DNA of 64,000 nt from Dehalococcoides mccartyi (GTDB taxonomy: Bacteria > Chloroflexota > Dehalococcoidia > UBA2979), in contig CAMBFG010000002.1 in NCBI GenBank assembly GCA_945865925.1, positions 218,805 to 282,804 of the forward strand. The letters are read 5' to 3'. A model generated the notes under the pieces. It was not told the origin of the DNA and did no database searches. It worked only from the letters and a program-made list of their open reading frames with translations. The position numbers were made by a program, and so were the translations under genes. Each line of letters starts with the position of its first letter. Within the stretch, counting starts at the first letter, position 1. Below are positions 26,973 through 35,367 of the stretch, piece by piece.

Positions 26973-27560
26973 CTACCGCGACTGCGGCGGCTGGTAGTCG
27001 CGGAAGATGCGAGAGGCGGTGGGGAGCGTCTGGCCCTGGTAACGCGACTTCAGGTCGGGGTGGCCGTACGGGCGGTCAGCCGCCGTCGTGAGGTTCTGGA
27101 ACGACAACTGGCCGATCTTCATGCCGTAGTACAGGCGGATCGGCAGCGTCGAGACGTTGGACAACTCCATCGTCAGGTTGCCCTTCCACCCGGGGTCGAC
27201 GAACCCCGCCGTCGCGTGGACGAGGAGGCCGAGGCGCCCGAGCGACGACTTCCCCTCGACGCGCGCGACGATGTCGTTCGCGAGTTCAACGCGTTCAACG
27301 GTGGAGCCAAGGACGAACTCGCCGGGGTGCAGGACGAACGGTTCGTCGTCCGCGATCGACTCCGCCTCGGTGAGTTCGGGGATCTCTTCGCGGATGTCGA
27401 TGTAGGCCTGGCGGTGGTTGCGGAACACTCGGAAGTGCCGGTCGAGACGGATGTCGAGGGAGGCGGGCTGCACAGCGTTATCGCCCATCGGATCGATGAC
27501 GAGCCGGCCGGACGCCAGCGCCTCGCGGATGGATCGATCGCTCAGGACCAACGGGGACAC
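26973..27560 (-). CDS. dcd: dCTP deaminase
   Basis: A 195-aa trimeric dCTP deaminase, which makes dUTP (or dUMP in bifunctional forms) for thymidylate synthesis. Signatures are [11 protein letters not shown], the catalytic [29 protein letters not shown] block (residues about 116-140, Glu acting as base) and [12 protein letters not shown]. The start is GTG at 27560 after a GGTGAGGT ribosome-binding site. It sits in the same strand run as ribD, so nucleotide and flavin genes are probably co-transcribed. Confidence 0.94.
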   Translation of the reverse strand: MSPLVLSDRSIREALASGRLVIDPMGDNAVQPASLDIRLDRHFRVFRNHRQAYIDIREEIPELTEAESIADDEPFVLHPGEFVLGSTVERVELANDIVARVEGKSSLGRLGLLVHATAGFVDPGWKGNLTMELSNVSTLPIRLYYGMKIGQLSFQNLTTAADRPYGHPDLKSRYQGQTLPTASRIFRDYQPPQSR

Positions 27561-27635
27561 CTCACCACGGGGAGTGGTTCGCAGGAGTCCGAGCGTATCA
27601 CCGGGGCTCGGTGCGCGCCCTTCGAGGACGGCCGC

Positions 27636-27773
27636 CTACAGATTGCAGAGCAGCGCGACCTGCCGCACCACACCGGCTGGCCCGCCCAGCCAGTAGGCCA
27701 GCACGAGCGCCCCGACGTTCCCGCCGAGGAGCGCGCCACCGAGGACGGTGAGACGTCGGGTGGCGGCCGACAT
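27636..27773 (-). CDS. 45-aa membrane microprotein coupled to the HD-GYP gene
   Basis: A 45-aa protein, MSAATRRLTVLGGALLGG and on, with a hydrophobic helix (VGALVLAYWLGGPAGVV). Its ATG overlaps the HD-GYP stop by one base (TGATG), so it is probably translated by re-initiation. It may assist or regulate the membrane HD-GYP protein; no family is known to me. The dcd gene starts 75 nt further on. Confidence 0.55.
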   Translation of the reverse strand: MSAATRRLTVLGGALLGGNVGALVLAYWLGGPAGVVRQVALLCNL

Positions 27774-29215
27774 CAGGCGGCCCGGCGCTCGTGGTAGACA
27801 AGCGAGTCGGCGGCGTAACGGGCCTCCCAGGCGGCGACCACGCGCGTGAACGCCTGGGCACAGCGCGGGTCGAAATGCGATCCGGCGTCCTGCTCGATCA
27901 GCGCAGCGGCGTCCGTGGCTGACCATGCCGTGCGGTAGGCACGGTTGGATCGCAACGCGTCGTACACGTCCGCCACCGCCGCGATCCGTGCCTCCAGCGG
28001 GATGTCCGTCCCGGCGAGCCCGTCCGGGTAGCCGGCACCGTCCCAGCGCTCGTGGTGATGACGGATCACCGCGCACTCGACACGGCCGGAGAAGGAGGCA
28101 CCCAGCATGACGTCGCCACGCGCGGGGTGTTCCTGGATGACGGCGAACTCCTCAGTCGACAGCCGTCCGGGCTTATGCAGCACCGCGTCCGGGATACCAA
28201 TCTTCCCCACGTCGTGCAGCAGCGCGCCGGCGGCAAGGCCTCGCAGCCGCGTGGACGACAGCCGCATCTCCTGCCCGATCAGAATGGCGAGGGCGGCCAC
28301 GCGCTCACCGTGGCCCAGCGTGTACCCGTCGCGCGCCTCGAGGGCTGCGGCGAGCGAGACGATCGACTCCGTGTGGCCGCGGCGCAGCTGCTCCACCACA
28401 TCCGTGACGCTCAGGTCTTCGATCGCCTGGAGCGTGCGCCCGCGCGAGAACTCCCAGAACAGCCCCCAGCCGATCGCGCTGTACCCGAACAGCAACTGGA
28501 AGTGGTAGAGCCAGAACGTCCCGCCCCACGCCTTTCCGTAGTGCATCGAGTACGTCGACTGCGCGAGCATCATCGCGCCGATCGCAATGGCGCCAAAGAG
28601 CGGCAGGCCGGTCCGCGCATAGCCGATGGCATAGCGCGCGCAGGCGAAGCCCGCGAGCACCGTGACCGCACCCAGCGTCGCGTAGCGGAACACTGGCGCC
28701 GTCACAAACATCGAGGGCAACAGGTACGGCGCACGCAGGCCGACGACGCCGTAGGCCACGATGGCCGCCCCCGCGAGCAGCAGCGCCGGCCGGCGCCAGG
28801 CGACCATGCGCGCTGACACCCGCTCGGGCCACTCGACCGCGCTCGCGGTGAGGCAGAGCGCGGCAGCGAGGACCGCGAGGCGACCGGAGAACCCGGTGAG
28901 GTAATAGTGGCTCTTCCCCACGAGGAAGCCGGGCGTCACCAGGCCATGGACGAAGAAGAAGCCCGCCATGCTGAGGAACCCGAGGGCGATCCACAGTGTC
29001 CGCGCGTTCGCCCGCTGCCACGCCGTAGCGGCTGCTACGACTCCAACCACGAGGGCGAGGAAGGCGACGCTCGAGACGATCCAGACGTGCCCGACGGGCG
29101 ACTGCCAGGCGAGCGCGGTGTCCCACGGCGCGTTCCAGCGCAGCGCGGCGAAGATCGCCGTAGAGATCGTCAGCCCGAGGATCCAGGCCGTGACCTGTGG
29201 CAGTGCTCGACGCAT
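27773..29215 (-). CDS. Membrane HD-GYP phosphodiesterase
   Basis: A 480-aa protein. Residues 1 to about 260 are seven or eight transmembrane helices forming a membrane sensor (for example ILGLTISTAIFAAL, IVSSVAFLALVVGVVAAA). Residues about 290-460 are an HD-GYP domain: ALLHDVGKIGIPD, HPARGDVML, HHHERWDGAGYPDGLAG and ARIAAVADVYDALRSNR. HD-GYP enzymes hydrolyse cyclic di-GMP, so membrane input is coupled to second-messenger breakdown. The metal ligands and GYP motif are intact. It is the first gene of a leftward run that continues into dcd and the rib genes. Confidence 0.9.
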   Translation of the reverse strand: MRRALPQVTAWILGLTISTAIFAALRWNAPWDTALAWQSPVGHVWIVSSVAFLALVVGVVAAATAWQRANARTLWIALGFLSMAGFFFVHGLVTPGFLVGKSHYYLTGFSGRLAVLAAALCLTASAVEWPERVSARMVAWRRPALLLAGAAIVAYGVVGLRAPYLLPSMFVTAPVFRYATLGAVTVLAGFACARYAIGYARTGLPLFGAIAIGAMMLAQSTYSMHYGKAWGGTFWLYHFQLLFGYSAIGWGLFWEFSRGRTLQAIEDLSVTDVVEQLRRGHTESIVSLAAALEARDGYTLGHGERVAALAILIGQEMRLSSTRLRGLAAGALLHDVGKIGIPDAVLHKPGRLSTEEFAVIQEHPARGDVMLGASFSGRVECAVIRHHHERWDGAGYPDGLAGTDIPLEARIAAVADVYDALRSNRAYRTAWSATDAAALIEQDAGSHFDPRCAQAFTRVVAAWEARYAADSLVYHERRAA

Positions 29216-29264
29216 GGTCGATATCGATTCCCCGCGCGGAGGCGGCCGGACAGCGGCGGTGAGC

Positions 29265-29410
29265 AGACCTCAACGGCTGGACTATCGGCGGGCCAGAGGA
29301 ACCCTGAAGGGAGGAAAGTCCGAGGGCCGCCCCACCGCTCCCCGTTAGGGAGGATGGGACGGCCTTCGTGATTGCTGGCCGGCGACAGAAGGGCGGGGTA
29401 CAGCGCCGGC
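29265..29410 (+). ncRNA. Structured RNA candidate resembling the 5' half of RNase P RNA
   Basis: The 220-nt gap before the HD-GYP gene contains GAGGAAAGTCCG (29321-29332), which equals the universally conserved CR-I block of bacterial RNase P RNA. It is followed by a three-tier hairpin with closing GGCCG/CGGCC and tip CTCCC-CGTTA-GGGAG, and then a CCGGCG...CGCCGG hairpin holding GACAGAAG, like the next conserved block. The 3' half, including the strand that should pair as P4, is absent, because the SIMPL gene occupies 29436 onward. So this is either a truncated rnpB copy or another RNA. Strand inferred from the motif. Confidence 0.35.
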
Positions 29411-29435
29411 CTGGCCTTCGGGAGCCCGCCGAGCG

Positions 29436-30206
29436 TTACCGCTCGATCTCGAACACCACGTTTACGGTCACGCTCAGCGTCTCCTGACCAGGCGAGACCG
29501 GAGTCGGGCCGCCTCGACCGCCGGGGGCCGCTGCCGGCGCGGACTGCAGTTTGTCGAACTCCGGGAACACCCCGCCGGACTCGCTGATGCTGCGTGCCGC
29601 TCCAACCTTCACTCCGGCGGCCTTCGCCAGGACCTCCGCGCGTGCCTTCGCGTTCTGGACGGCTTCCTCGCGCGCCTTGGCGAGGTACTGCTCGGGCTTC
29701 TCGATGGTGAACTGCAGGCCATTGACGCGAATGTTGTTCCCGCCTGCCGCAATCGCGGAATCGAGCACGTCTGAGACGGAGTCGAGGTTGCGCACCTTCA
29801 GCTGCACCTGGTTATTCACGGTGTAGCCGACGATCTCCGGGGTGCCCGGTTTGCTGTTCGGAGTGCTCACGCCGTACTGCGGATAGATGTTGAAGAACTG
29901 CGTCTGGATGTCTGCGTCCGCGACACCTTTGCCCTTCACCGCCTTCGTCAGGTTGTCCATCGTGGTCGCGGCCCGCGAGCGTGCGTCCGCCACGGTGGTC
30001 GCCGTGACCTCGATACCGAGGTTCACGAGGGCGACGTCCGGCTTCACGCTCGTCGTGCCCGCGCCAGTCACGGCGATGCCGCTGACCTCCGTGCCACCAG
30101 GCGCGGCGACGTTCACCTCAGGCGTGCAGGCGACGAGGGCGAGCGCGAGGCCGCCGAGGGCCAGCACTGCGATCCGGCGTGTGGAACGAGCAGTCTGTCG
30201 GAACAT
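29436..30206 (-). CDS. SIMPL-domain (DUF541) lipoprotein
   Basis: A 256-aa exported protein. It has a signal peptide with lipobox LALVAC (Cys near residue 27) and then a SIMPL/DUF541 domain: GIAVTGAGTTSVKPDVALVNLGIE, TTMDNLTKAVKGKGVADADIQTQ (residues about 80-103) and a final LSVTVNVVFEIER. Members bind or shape envelope components; a precise role is unknown. It is 24 nt after the anti-sigma gene and is probably the effector gene of the sigma/anti-sigma operon. Confidence 0.88.
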   Translation of the reverse strand: MFRQTARSTRRIAVLALGGLALALVACTPEVNVAAPGGTEVSGIAVTGAGTTSVKPDVALVNLGIEVTATTVADARSRAATTMDNLTKAVKGKGVADADIQTQFFNIYPQYGVSTPNSKPGTPEIVGYTVNNQVQLKVRNLDSVSDVLDSAIAAGGNNIRVNGLQFTIEKPEQYLAKAREEAVQNAKARAEVLAKAAGVKVGAARSISESGGVFPEFDKLQSAPAAAPGGRGGPTPVSPGQETLSVTVNVVFEIER

Positions 30207-30230
30207 CGGATGTGTCTCTTTTCGAGCCGG

Positions 30231-31301
30231 CTAGCCCCGCGTGGGCCGCGTCCCGGCACGCTGGATGATGGCGAGGAGTGCCAGCAGCAGGGCGAGCACT
30301 CCGAGGGCGGGTGCTACGCCCATCTCCCCTGCATCCTCAGACGCTGAATCGGGCGTTGGAGTTCCCGTCGCCGGCACGGTGGGAGCGACAGCGGCGTCAG
30401 CAGCCTTCGCCTGAGGCGTGACCGACGCAGCGGCAGGCGCTGCCACAGCCGCGGTAGCCGAGGGTGTCGCGGTCGCCGCTGCTGCCAGACGGGTGGCCTC
30501 GACGGTCGGCGCGAGCGTGGTACCAGCGGACGGGGCGTCGGGCGTAGCCGTGGGCTCTGCCGCGAACGCTCGCGGAGCGGGCGCTGACGGTGGCGCGGCA
30601 GTCGTTGCGGGAGCGGGAGCCAGCGCCGGGTTCGGTGCGGGCGCGCCACCTGGCGCGGGCGTCGCTGTTGGGGCCGTACTGGCTGGCGCTGGAGCCAGCG
30701 CGGGTGCCGGGGCGGCTGCCGGGGCTGTCGAGGGTGGGGTGCTCGCGGCCGCACCGGCGCCGGCCGGGGTCGGGCTCGCGATCGCGCCCTGGTTCGTCGG
30801 GCCCAGCGCGACACCACCGGGGGTGGCATCGAGGGTCTGCGTGGCCGTCTCGCGTGCCTTCGGTGCAGCGCCAGCCGGGGCCGCTGTTGGTGCCGCAGCC
30901 GAGTCTGCCGCGGCCGAACGCTCCTGCGCGGCCACCGGAACCGCGCTTGTCACCGTTTCCGAAGTCTGCGGACCGTTCACGAGGGCGAAGGTAAAGGCGA
31001 GGGCAGTCAGGCCCGCCGCGCCTCGTGTCGCCCATTCCATCCGCCGGAAGAGCCCGAGCGGGCGACGCTCGGGAGCAGCCGTGAGGGCGAACGATCGAGG
31101 GGCTCGTGGGGTGTCCAGGTTCCCGAGGGCCGTGCGCACGAGGCGCAGGTCGCCCAGCACCTCGCGGGTCGTGGCGTCATCGGCAAGTTCGCGGTCAACC
31201 TCGGTACGTTCACGGTCCGTGACCCAGCCGTCGAGGTACGCGGAGAGCCGCTCAAGGCGAGCCTCATCGCGCCGGTCCATCCGAGGATCCTGCTGGTTCA
31301 T
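30231..31301 (-). CDS. Membrane anti-sigma factor with Pro/Ala/Thr-rich linker
   Basis: A 356-aa protein. The first about 70 residues (LERLSAYLDGWVTDRERTEV, ATTREVLGDLRLVR) look like an anti-sigma N-terminal domain without the usual HxxxCxxC zinc motif. A TM helix (GLTALAFTFALV) follows near residue 98, then about 200 residues of Pro/Ala/Thr low complexity, and a second TM (ALGVLALLLALLAII) at the end with a basic tail. The linker would lie outside the membrane and could sense envelope stress. It follows the ECF sigma gene by 5 nt. Confidence 0.75.
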   Translation of the reverse strand: MNQQDPRMDRRDEARLERLSAYLDGWVTDRERTEVDRELADDATTREVLGDLRLVRTALGNLDTPRAPRSFALTAAPERRPLGLFRRMEWATRGAAGLTALAFTFALVNGPQTSETVTSAVPVAAQERSAAADSAAAPTAAPAGAAPKARETATQTLDATPGGVALGPTNQGAIASPTPAGAGAAASTPPSTAPAAAPAPALAPAPASTAPTATPAPGGAPAPNPALAPAPATTAAPPSAPAPRAFAAEPTATPDAPSAGTTLAPTVEATRLAAAATATPSATAAVAAPAAASVTPQAKAADAAVAPTVPATGTPTPDSASEDAGEMGVAPALGVLALLLALLAIIQRAGTRPTRG

Positions 31302-31306
31302 CTGCC

Positions 31307-31966
31307 TTACCGCCTGTCCGTCAGACGACCGGCCGCCTCAGAAAGTTCCGGCGAATTCCGGATCACCTCCCGTAAACGCCCTCGGGCGCGGCTCAAGCGG
31401 GACTTCACCGTGCCCACAGGAATCCCCGTCACGGCAGCCACCTCGGTGTAGTCGAGGCCCTGCACGTCCGCGAGGACGACGATCTCGCGCCAGTCGTCCG
31501 GCAGCGTGCGGAGGGCTGCTTCAAGCGCCTGCTTCAATTCGCTCCGTTCGAGGATCTCGTGCGCCGTAGGCCCGCTATCGACGGGGTCGATGTCCGCACG
31601 GTCGGGGTCATCGCGGGCCTCGTCCAGGCTGGAGGTGGGGCGGCGGCCGCGCCGGCGGAGTTCGTCACGGGCGCGGTTGGCGGCGATCGTGAACAGCCAT
31701 GCGCGGAACGATCCGCCACGGAACGTCTCGAAGCGCTGCCACGCGCGGATGAAGGCGTCCTGAGTGGCGTCCTCGGCGCTGTCCGAGTCGCCGAGCATAC
31801 GCAGCGTCAGGCCGTAAACACCGTCCTGGAAGCGAAGGACGAGGGCGTTGAAGGCGGTCAGGTCGCCGCTGCGAGCGCGCACGACGAGGGCTTCCACCGC
31901 CGGATCCCCGGCCGCACCCGAGGCCACGGCAGGGCCATCGAGGGCCACGTGCGCCGGCTCAGTCAC
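31307..31966 (-). CDS. ECF-family RNA polymerase sigma factor
   Basis: A 219-aa sigma-70 family factor of the extracytoplasmic-function group. Region 2 is residues about 36-100 (FNALVLRFQDGVYGLTLRM, DATQDAFIRAWQRF) and region 4 is about 150-205 (LPDDWREIVVLADVQGLDYT, IPVGTVKSRLSRARGRL). It directs polymerase to envelope-stress-type promoters. The GTG at 31966 is the predicted start. It heads the operon sigma - anti-sigma - SIMPL lipoprotein, so it is likely held at the membrane by the next gene's product. Confidence 0.93.
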   Translation of the reverse strand: MTEPAHVALDGPAVASGAAGDPAVEALVVRARSGDLTAFNALVLRFQDGVYGLTLRMLGDSDSAEDATQDAFIRAWQRFETFRGGSFRAWLFTIAANRARDELRRRGRRPTSSLDEARDDPDRADIDPVDSGPTAHEILERSELKQALEAALRTLPDDWREIVVLADVQGLDYTEVAAVTGIPVGTVKSRLSRARGRLREVIRNSPELSEAAGRLTDRR

Positions 31967-32036
31967 GCCTGGATCGCCCTGCTGCGCCCCACAACTGCAC
32001 CTGCAGATCGCACTTCACCCCGCCGAGGCCGAGGGT

Positions 32037-32042
32037 AACATG
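32037..32042 (+). promoter_or_regulatory. -10 box for the aldolase gene
   Basis: TAACAT lies 36 nt before the ATG at 32079. A GAAAGG Shine-Dalgarno sequence is found about 7 nt before that ATG, so this transcript has a normal leader. Confidence 0.35.
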
Positions 32043-32078
32043 AGGCCTCCGAATGGACGCCTACTGAAAGGTCCGTGC

Positions 32079-32918
32079 ATGCCGCTGGCGAGTGGACGCG
32101 AGTTGCTCGCTGCTGCTGTGGCCGGCGCGTATGCCCTCCCGGGCTTCAACATCTCCAATGTGGAGATGGCACTCGGTGTCCTCGATGCCGCGCAGGCCAA
32201 GCGCGCGCCGGTGCTGCTGCAGTTCAACCCCTCGAACCTCGAACACCTCGGGGGGATCGAGGTGGCGGCGGCCCTCGGGCGCTCCCTCGCGGAGCGGGCA
32301 ACCGTGCCGGTAGGCGTACACCTCGATCACGGCCCGAACGTGGCACTGCTGCGCAAGGCTGTGCACAGCGGCTTCACCTCGCTGATGTTCGATGGCTCCA
32401 CGTTCCCGTACGAGCGCAATCGCACGGAGACGATGGCTGCGTACGCCGTCGCACTCGAGGCGGGCGTCATGCTCGAGGCCGAACTCGGCCACGTCGGTGG
32501 ACGCGAGCCCGGCGTCGCGACGTCGGAGATGGTGCTGACCGATCCAGAGACCGCCGCGCGCTTCGTCACGGAGACGCGCATCGATGCCCTCGCGGTCTCC
32601 GTGGGCACGGCACATGGGCTCGCCGGCTCGGTGAACCTCGCCCTGGTGCGCGAGTTGCGTGTGGCGACGAAGGGGCTGCCGCTCGTGCTGCACGGCGGCT
32701 CCGGCGTGACGCCTCGTGACCTGCGCGCGGCCGTCGAGGCGGGGATCCGCAAAGTGAACATTTCGAGCGAGATCCACGCGGCGTTCGCGAACGCCCTCGC
32801 GCTTACGCTCACGCCCTCAGCGCGCGACCCGAGGCCCGCCCTGCTGCGCGCCCGCGAGGCCGTCACCGTGGTTGCCACGGACCGCATCGACCTGCTGGGC
32901 GCAGCGAACCGCGCGTAG
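32079..32918 (+). CDS. fba: Class II fructose-bisphosphate aldolase
   Basis: A 279-aa zinc-dependent class II aldolase (FbaA/GatY/KbaY family). Metal and active-site residues are in VGVHLDHG, ELGHVGG, SVGTAHG, LHGGSGV and KVNISSE. It cleaves fructose 1,6-bisphosphate, or a related ketose bisphosphate such as tagatose bisphosphate; the sequence does not separate these. The frame is open upstream to 31848, but the start is ATG 32079 with a Shine-Dalgarno sequence in the right place. It is followed by lepB and pyrE on the same strand. Confidence 0.92.
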   Translation: MPLASGRELLAAAVAGAYALPGFNISNVEMALGVLDAAQAKRAPVLLQFNPSNLEHLGGIEVAAALGRSLAERATVPVGVHLDHGPNVALLRKAVHSGFTSLMFDGSTFPYERNRTETMAAYAVALEAGVMLEAELGHVGGREPGVATSEMVLTDPETAARFVTETRIDALAVSVGTAHGLAGSVNLALVRELRVATKGLPLVLHGGSGVTPRDLRAAVEAGIRKVNISSEIHAAFANALALTLTPSARDPRPALLRAREAVTVVATDRIDLLGAANRA

Positions 32919-32952
32919 TCGAGGCCCCGGGGCGGGTATCCGGGACGCGTGC

Positions 32953-32958
32953 CATACT
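32953..32958 (+). promoter_or_regulatory. -10 box for a leaderless lepB transcript
   Basis: CATACT lies 7 nt before the GTG start of lepB (32966). No Shine-Dalgarno sequence is seen, so the mRNA may begin at the start codon. Confidence 0.35.
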
Positions 32959-32965
32959 CGATGAC

Positions 32966-33748
32966 GTGACCAATGACTCGAATCTGACGCTGTCGAGCGA
33001 GCCGCTCGATCCCGCGGGCGACGAAGCCGCCGACGACGGTGTCCTGTCGCAAGGCGTCGTTGTTTCTGGTTTCGATGCCCCGGGATTCCTCGACCCACCG
33101 CTGGTTTCCCATCGCGGCCTCGTCGACTTCGACCCGTGGGCCGTGCGCCGCCGTTCCGCGCTCGCGACGTGGGGCCTCCGCGGCCTCGCCGAAACGCTTG
33201 AGGTCATTGCGCTCGCCCTGATTATGTTCCTCGGCGTGCGCGTGGTAGCCCACAACTACATCGTGGACGGCTCTTCGATGGCGCCCACCTTCCAGACGAG
33301 CGAACTCGTCATCGTGAACCGCCTCGCCTACCGAGAGATCGACCTCTCCTGGCTGCCAGGTGGGGGCATCTTCCGCCCCTTCGGCGGGCCTCGGCCGGGT
33401 GACGTCGTGGTGTTCCTGTACCAGCAGGAGCCGCGCGAACGTGACTTCATCAAGCGCGTGATCGCGCTGCCCGGCCAGACCGTCGAGGTGCGCGATGGGC
33501 ACGTCTACGTGGACAACCGGCCGCTCGACGAGCCGTACATCAACGCCCCGCCGAACTACGCGATGCCGAAGACGCTCGTGCCAGCCGACTCAGTCTTCGT
33601 GCTGGGCGACAACCGGAACAACTCGTTCGACTCACACCTCTTCGGCGTGGTGCCACAGTCGAGGCTGATCGGGCGAGCCGAGCTGCGGTATTGGCCGTTC
33701 CCTCGCTTCTGGCGGGTCGATCACCACCTCGGCACGCCGCTCTCGTAA
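32966..33748 (+). CDS. lepB: Signal peptidase I
   Basis: A 260-aa type I signal peptidase that removes signal peptides outside the membrane. The catalytic Ser is in DGSSMAPTF and the general-base Lys in RDFIKRVIALPG. The terminal signature VFVLGDNRNNSFDSHLFG is intact. One transmembrane segment precedes the Ser (LEVIALALIMFLGVRVV). The first about 75 residues are an acidic cytoplasmic extension. GTG at 32966 is the start. It serves the many lipoproteins and secreted proteins of this genome. Confidence 0.95.
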   Translation: MTNDSNLTLSSEPLDPAGDEAADDGVLSQGVVVSGFDAPGFLDPPLVSHRGLVDFDPWAVRRRSALATWGLRGLAETLEVIALALIMFLGVRVVAHNYIVDGSSMAPTFQTSELVIVNRLAYREIDLSWLPGGGIFRPFGGPRPGDVVVFLYQQEPRERDFIKRVIALPGQTVEVRDGHVYVDNRPLDEPYINAPPNYAMPKTLVPADSVFVLGDNRNNSFDSHLFGVVPQSRLIGRAELRYWPFPRFWRVDHHLGTPLS

Positions 33749-33769
33749 GACGCCAGCCGAGGCCGGCGG

Positions 33770-33775
33770 TAGACT
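33770..33775 (+). promoter_or_regulatory. -10 box for pyrE
   Basis: TAGACT at 33770-33775 is followed by a leader with GGGAGGTG at 33801-33808. That ribosome-binding site is 5 nt before an in-frame ATC (33813) and 22 nt before the ATG used below. Confidence 0.35.
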
Positions 33776-33830
33776 CCGCCCCGGCCCCATCGATGCGCGC
33801 GGGAGGTGCCCCATCCCTGTCGACCCCGAG

Positions 33831-34376
33831 ATGATCGCCGCGCTCACGGACGCGGGCGCCTTCCTTACCGGCCACTTCCAGTTGAACTCCGGGCGGCACT
33901 CTGACCGCTATCTGGAGAAGTTCAACATGCTCCAGTGGCCGCGCTACACCGAACTCGTCTGCCGCAAGATGGCTGAGGCCGGGCGCACCTACTCTCCGCA
34001 GACGATCGCCGGTCCGACCACGGGTGGCATCGTGCTCGCGTACGAGATCGGTCGCCAACTCGGGCTGCGCGGCATCTTCTGCGAGCGCGCACCCGAGGGC
34101 GGTCGCACCTTCCAGCGCGACTTCCGCCTGCAACCCGGCGAGCGCGTGATGGTCGTGGACGACGTGATGACGTCCGGCGAGTCTGTGTTCGACACGATCG
34201 GCGCGGTGCAGAAGGCCGGCGGCGTGGTCACCTCGGTGGCGGTGATGGTGGACCGTTCTGGCGGCAAAGTGACCTTCGATGTGCCCTCGTTCGCGGCCAC
34301 CGAGGTGGAGATGCAGACGTGGGCTGCGGACGAGTGCCCGCTGTGCAAGCAGGGCGTGGCGCTGAAGATCACCTAG
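33831..34376 (+). CDS. pyrE: Orotate phosphoribosyltransferase
   Basis: A 181-aa pyrimidine-synthesis enzyme that transfers orotate onto PRPP to give OMP. The PRPP-binding signature is MVVDDVMTSGES; earlier motifs are HFQLNSGRHSDRY and GPTTGGIVLAYEIG. A C-terminal cluster ECPLCKQG resembles forms with a Cys-rich tail. The best Shine-Dalgarno sequence is too far from this ATG, so the real start may be an ATC six codons upstream, or the leader may be occluded. A stem formed by this stop and the convergent VOC stop lies at 34373. Confidence 0.94.
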   Translation: MIAALTDAGAFLTGHFQLNSGRHSDRYLEKFNMLQWPRYTELVCRKMAEAGRTYSPQTIAGPTTGGIVLAYEIGRQLGLRGIFCERAPEGGRTFQRDFRLQPGERVMVVDDVMTSGESVFDTIGAVQKAGGVVTSVAVMVDRSGGKVTFDVPSFAATEVEMQTWAADECPLCKQGVALKIT

Positions 34377-34397
34377 TCGAGGTTCGACCCCGACTAG
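34373..34397. terminator. Convergent hairpin at the pyrE/VOC stop codons
   Basis: CTAGTCG (34373-34379) pairs with CGACTAG (34391-34397). Both stop codons lie in the stem. There is no T-tract, so it may be only a weak terminator. Confidence 0.4.
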
Positions 34398-35308
34398 ATC
34401 CAGATACCCGGCTTCTCTTCCCAGAAGAACTGCACCAGCATGCCGCCGGTGTGCTTCGGGTGGATGAAGGCTTCCTTCCACGCCGCGCCGTCAGTCTCGC
34501 CGGTGCGCTCGCCGAAGAGCGGGATGTTGTGGTGCGCACACGCGCTCACCGCGCGCTCCCAGTCCCCGACCTCGAACGTGACGTGGTGCATCGAGGGCCC
34601 ACGAGTATCGAGGAACTTCTGCACAAACGAGTCAGGGCCGGCGGGTTCGATGATCTCGAAGCGCAGCTGTCCGGTGTTCGTTTCCAGGACCCGGGTGTTG
34701 AAGCCGGTGTCGGCGCCGTTACCGGGCGACGTGTAGATCGTCTTCATCCCGAACAACTGCTCGTAGTAGTCGCCGAGCTCGCTGCGGCTCGGGTGGGCGT
34801 GCGACAGGTGGTTCACGGCGATGATGCCGAGGGTGTGCTCGCCGTCGTCCTCGAAGGGCGGGTACTCGTTCCACGGATCGCCGGAGTAGATCTGGTACAG
34901 GAAGCCGTGACCGCCGCTGCGCGGGTGGAGGTAGATCACCCCGCCGCCGCTCTCGACCTCGTCACGCTCGCGGTAGCCCCACGGCTCCACGCCCGCCTCG
35001 CGGATCGCCTCCGCCGCCTGCTGCGCGGAACGCACCTGCAACGCGACGTGGTGAAGGCCGGGGCCGGATGCGCCGTTGATGAAGCGATGAAGGTAGGAGT
35101 CCGGCCCGTTCGGCATCAGCACTTCCCAGCCCATCGCCGAGCGACCCGGCACCACGAGGTCCGCGCCGACGTAGCCCTCGTCGCTGTCGTGCTGGTTGTC
35201 GAAGCGGAACCCGAGCACCTTCGTGAGGAACTCGATCTGCGGCTCGAGCGCGGGCACGGCCATGCTGATGTGGTCAAACTGCAAAATGTCGAGCACGAAG
35301 GTCCCCAT
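34394..35308 (-). CDS. Two-domain VOC-family protein
   Basis: A 304-aa protein with two vicinal-oxygen-chelate (glyoxalase/bleomycin/dioxygenase fold) domains. The first (residues about 8-140) has FDHISMAVPALE and HHVALQVRS; the second (about 160-295) has VNHLSHAHPSRSELGDYY and MHHVTFEVGDW, ending near HTGGMLVQFFWEE. The His and Glu residues needed for a metal site are present, so it may be a 4-HPPD-like dioxygenase or a methylmalonyl-CoA-epimerase-like isomerase. The substrate cannot be told. A TATCAT box lies 13 nt upstream of the ATG on the minus strand. Confidence 0.8.
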   Translation of the reverse strand: MGTFVLDILQFDHISMAVPALEPQIEFLTKVLGFRFDNQHDSDEGYVGADLVVPGRSAMGWEVLMPNGPDSYLHRFINGASGPGLHHVALQVRSAQQAAEAIREAGVEPWGYRERDEVESGGGVIYLHPRSGGHGFLYQIYSGDPWNEYPPFEDDGEHTLGIIAVNHLSHAHPSRSELGDYYEQLFGMKTIYTSPGNGADTGFNTRVLETNTGQLRFEIIEPAGPDSFVQKFLDTRGPSMHHVTFEVGDWERAVSACAHHNIPLFGERTGETDGAAWKEAFIHPKHTGGMLVQFFWEEKPGIWI

Positions 35309-35367
35309 CCGCTGCTGCCCGATGATACCGGTCGCGCCCCGTAGGTCGTGGGGGGTTCCGGGTGAGG

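Noticed and set aside
26960..27600. FMN riboswitch ahead of the rib genes
   Set aside because: The gaps before ribD and dcd are too short and contain none of the conserved RFN blocks.
28052..28816. A 254-codon plus-strand open frame opposite the HD-GYP gene
   Set aside because: Antisense shadow with Arg/Ala/His bias and no domain; the HD-GYP motifs on the other strand are complete.
34373..34400. tRNA T-arm-like sequence (GGTTCGACC in a stem)
   Set aside because: No D-arm, anticodon arm or acceptor upstream; the stretch is the end of pyrE.
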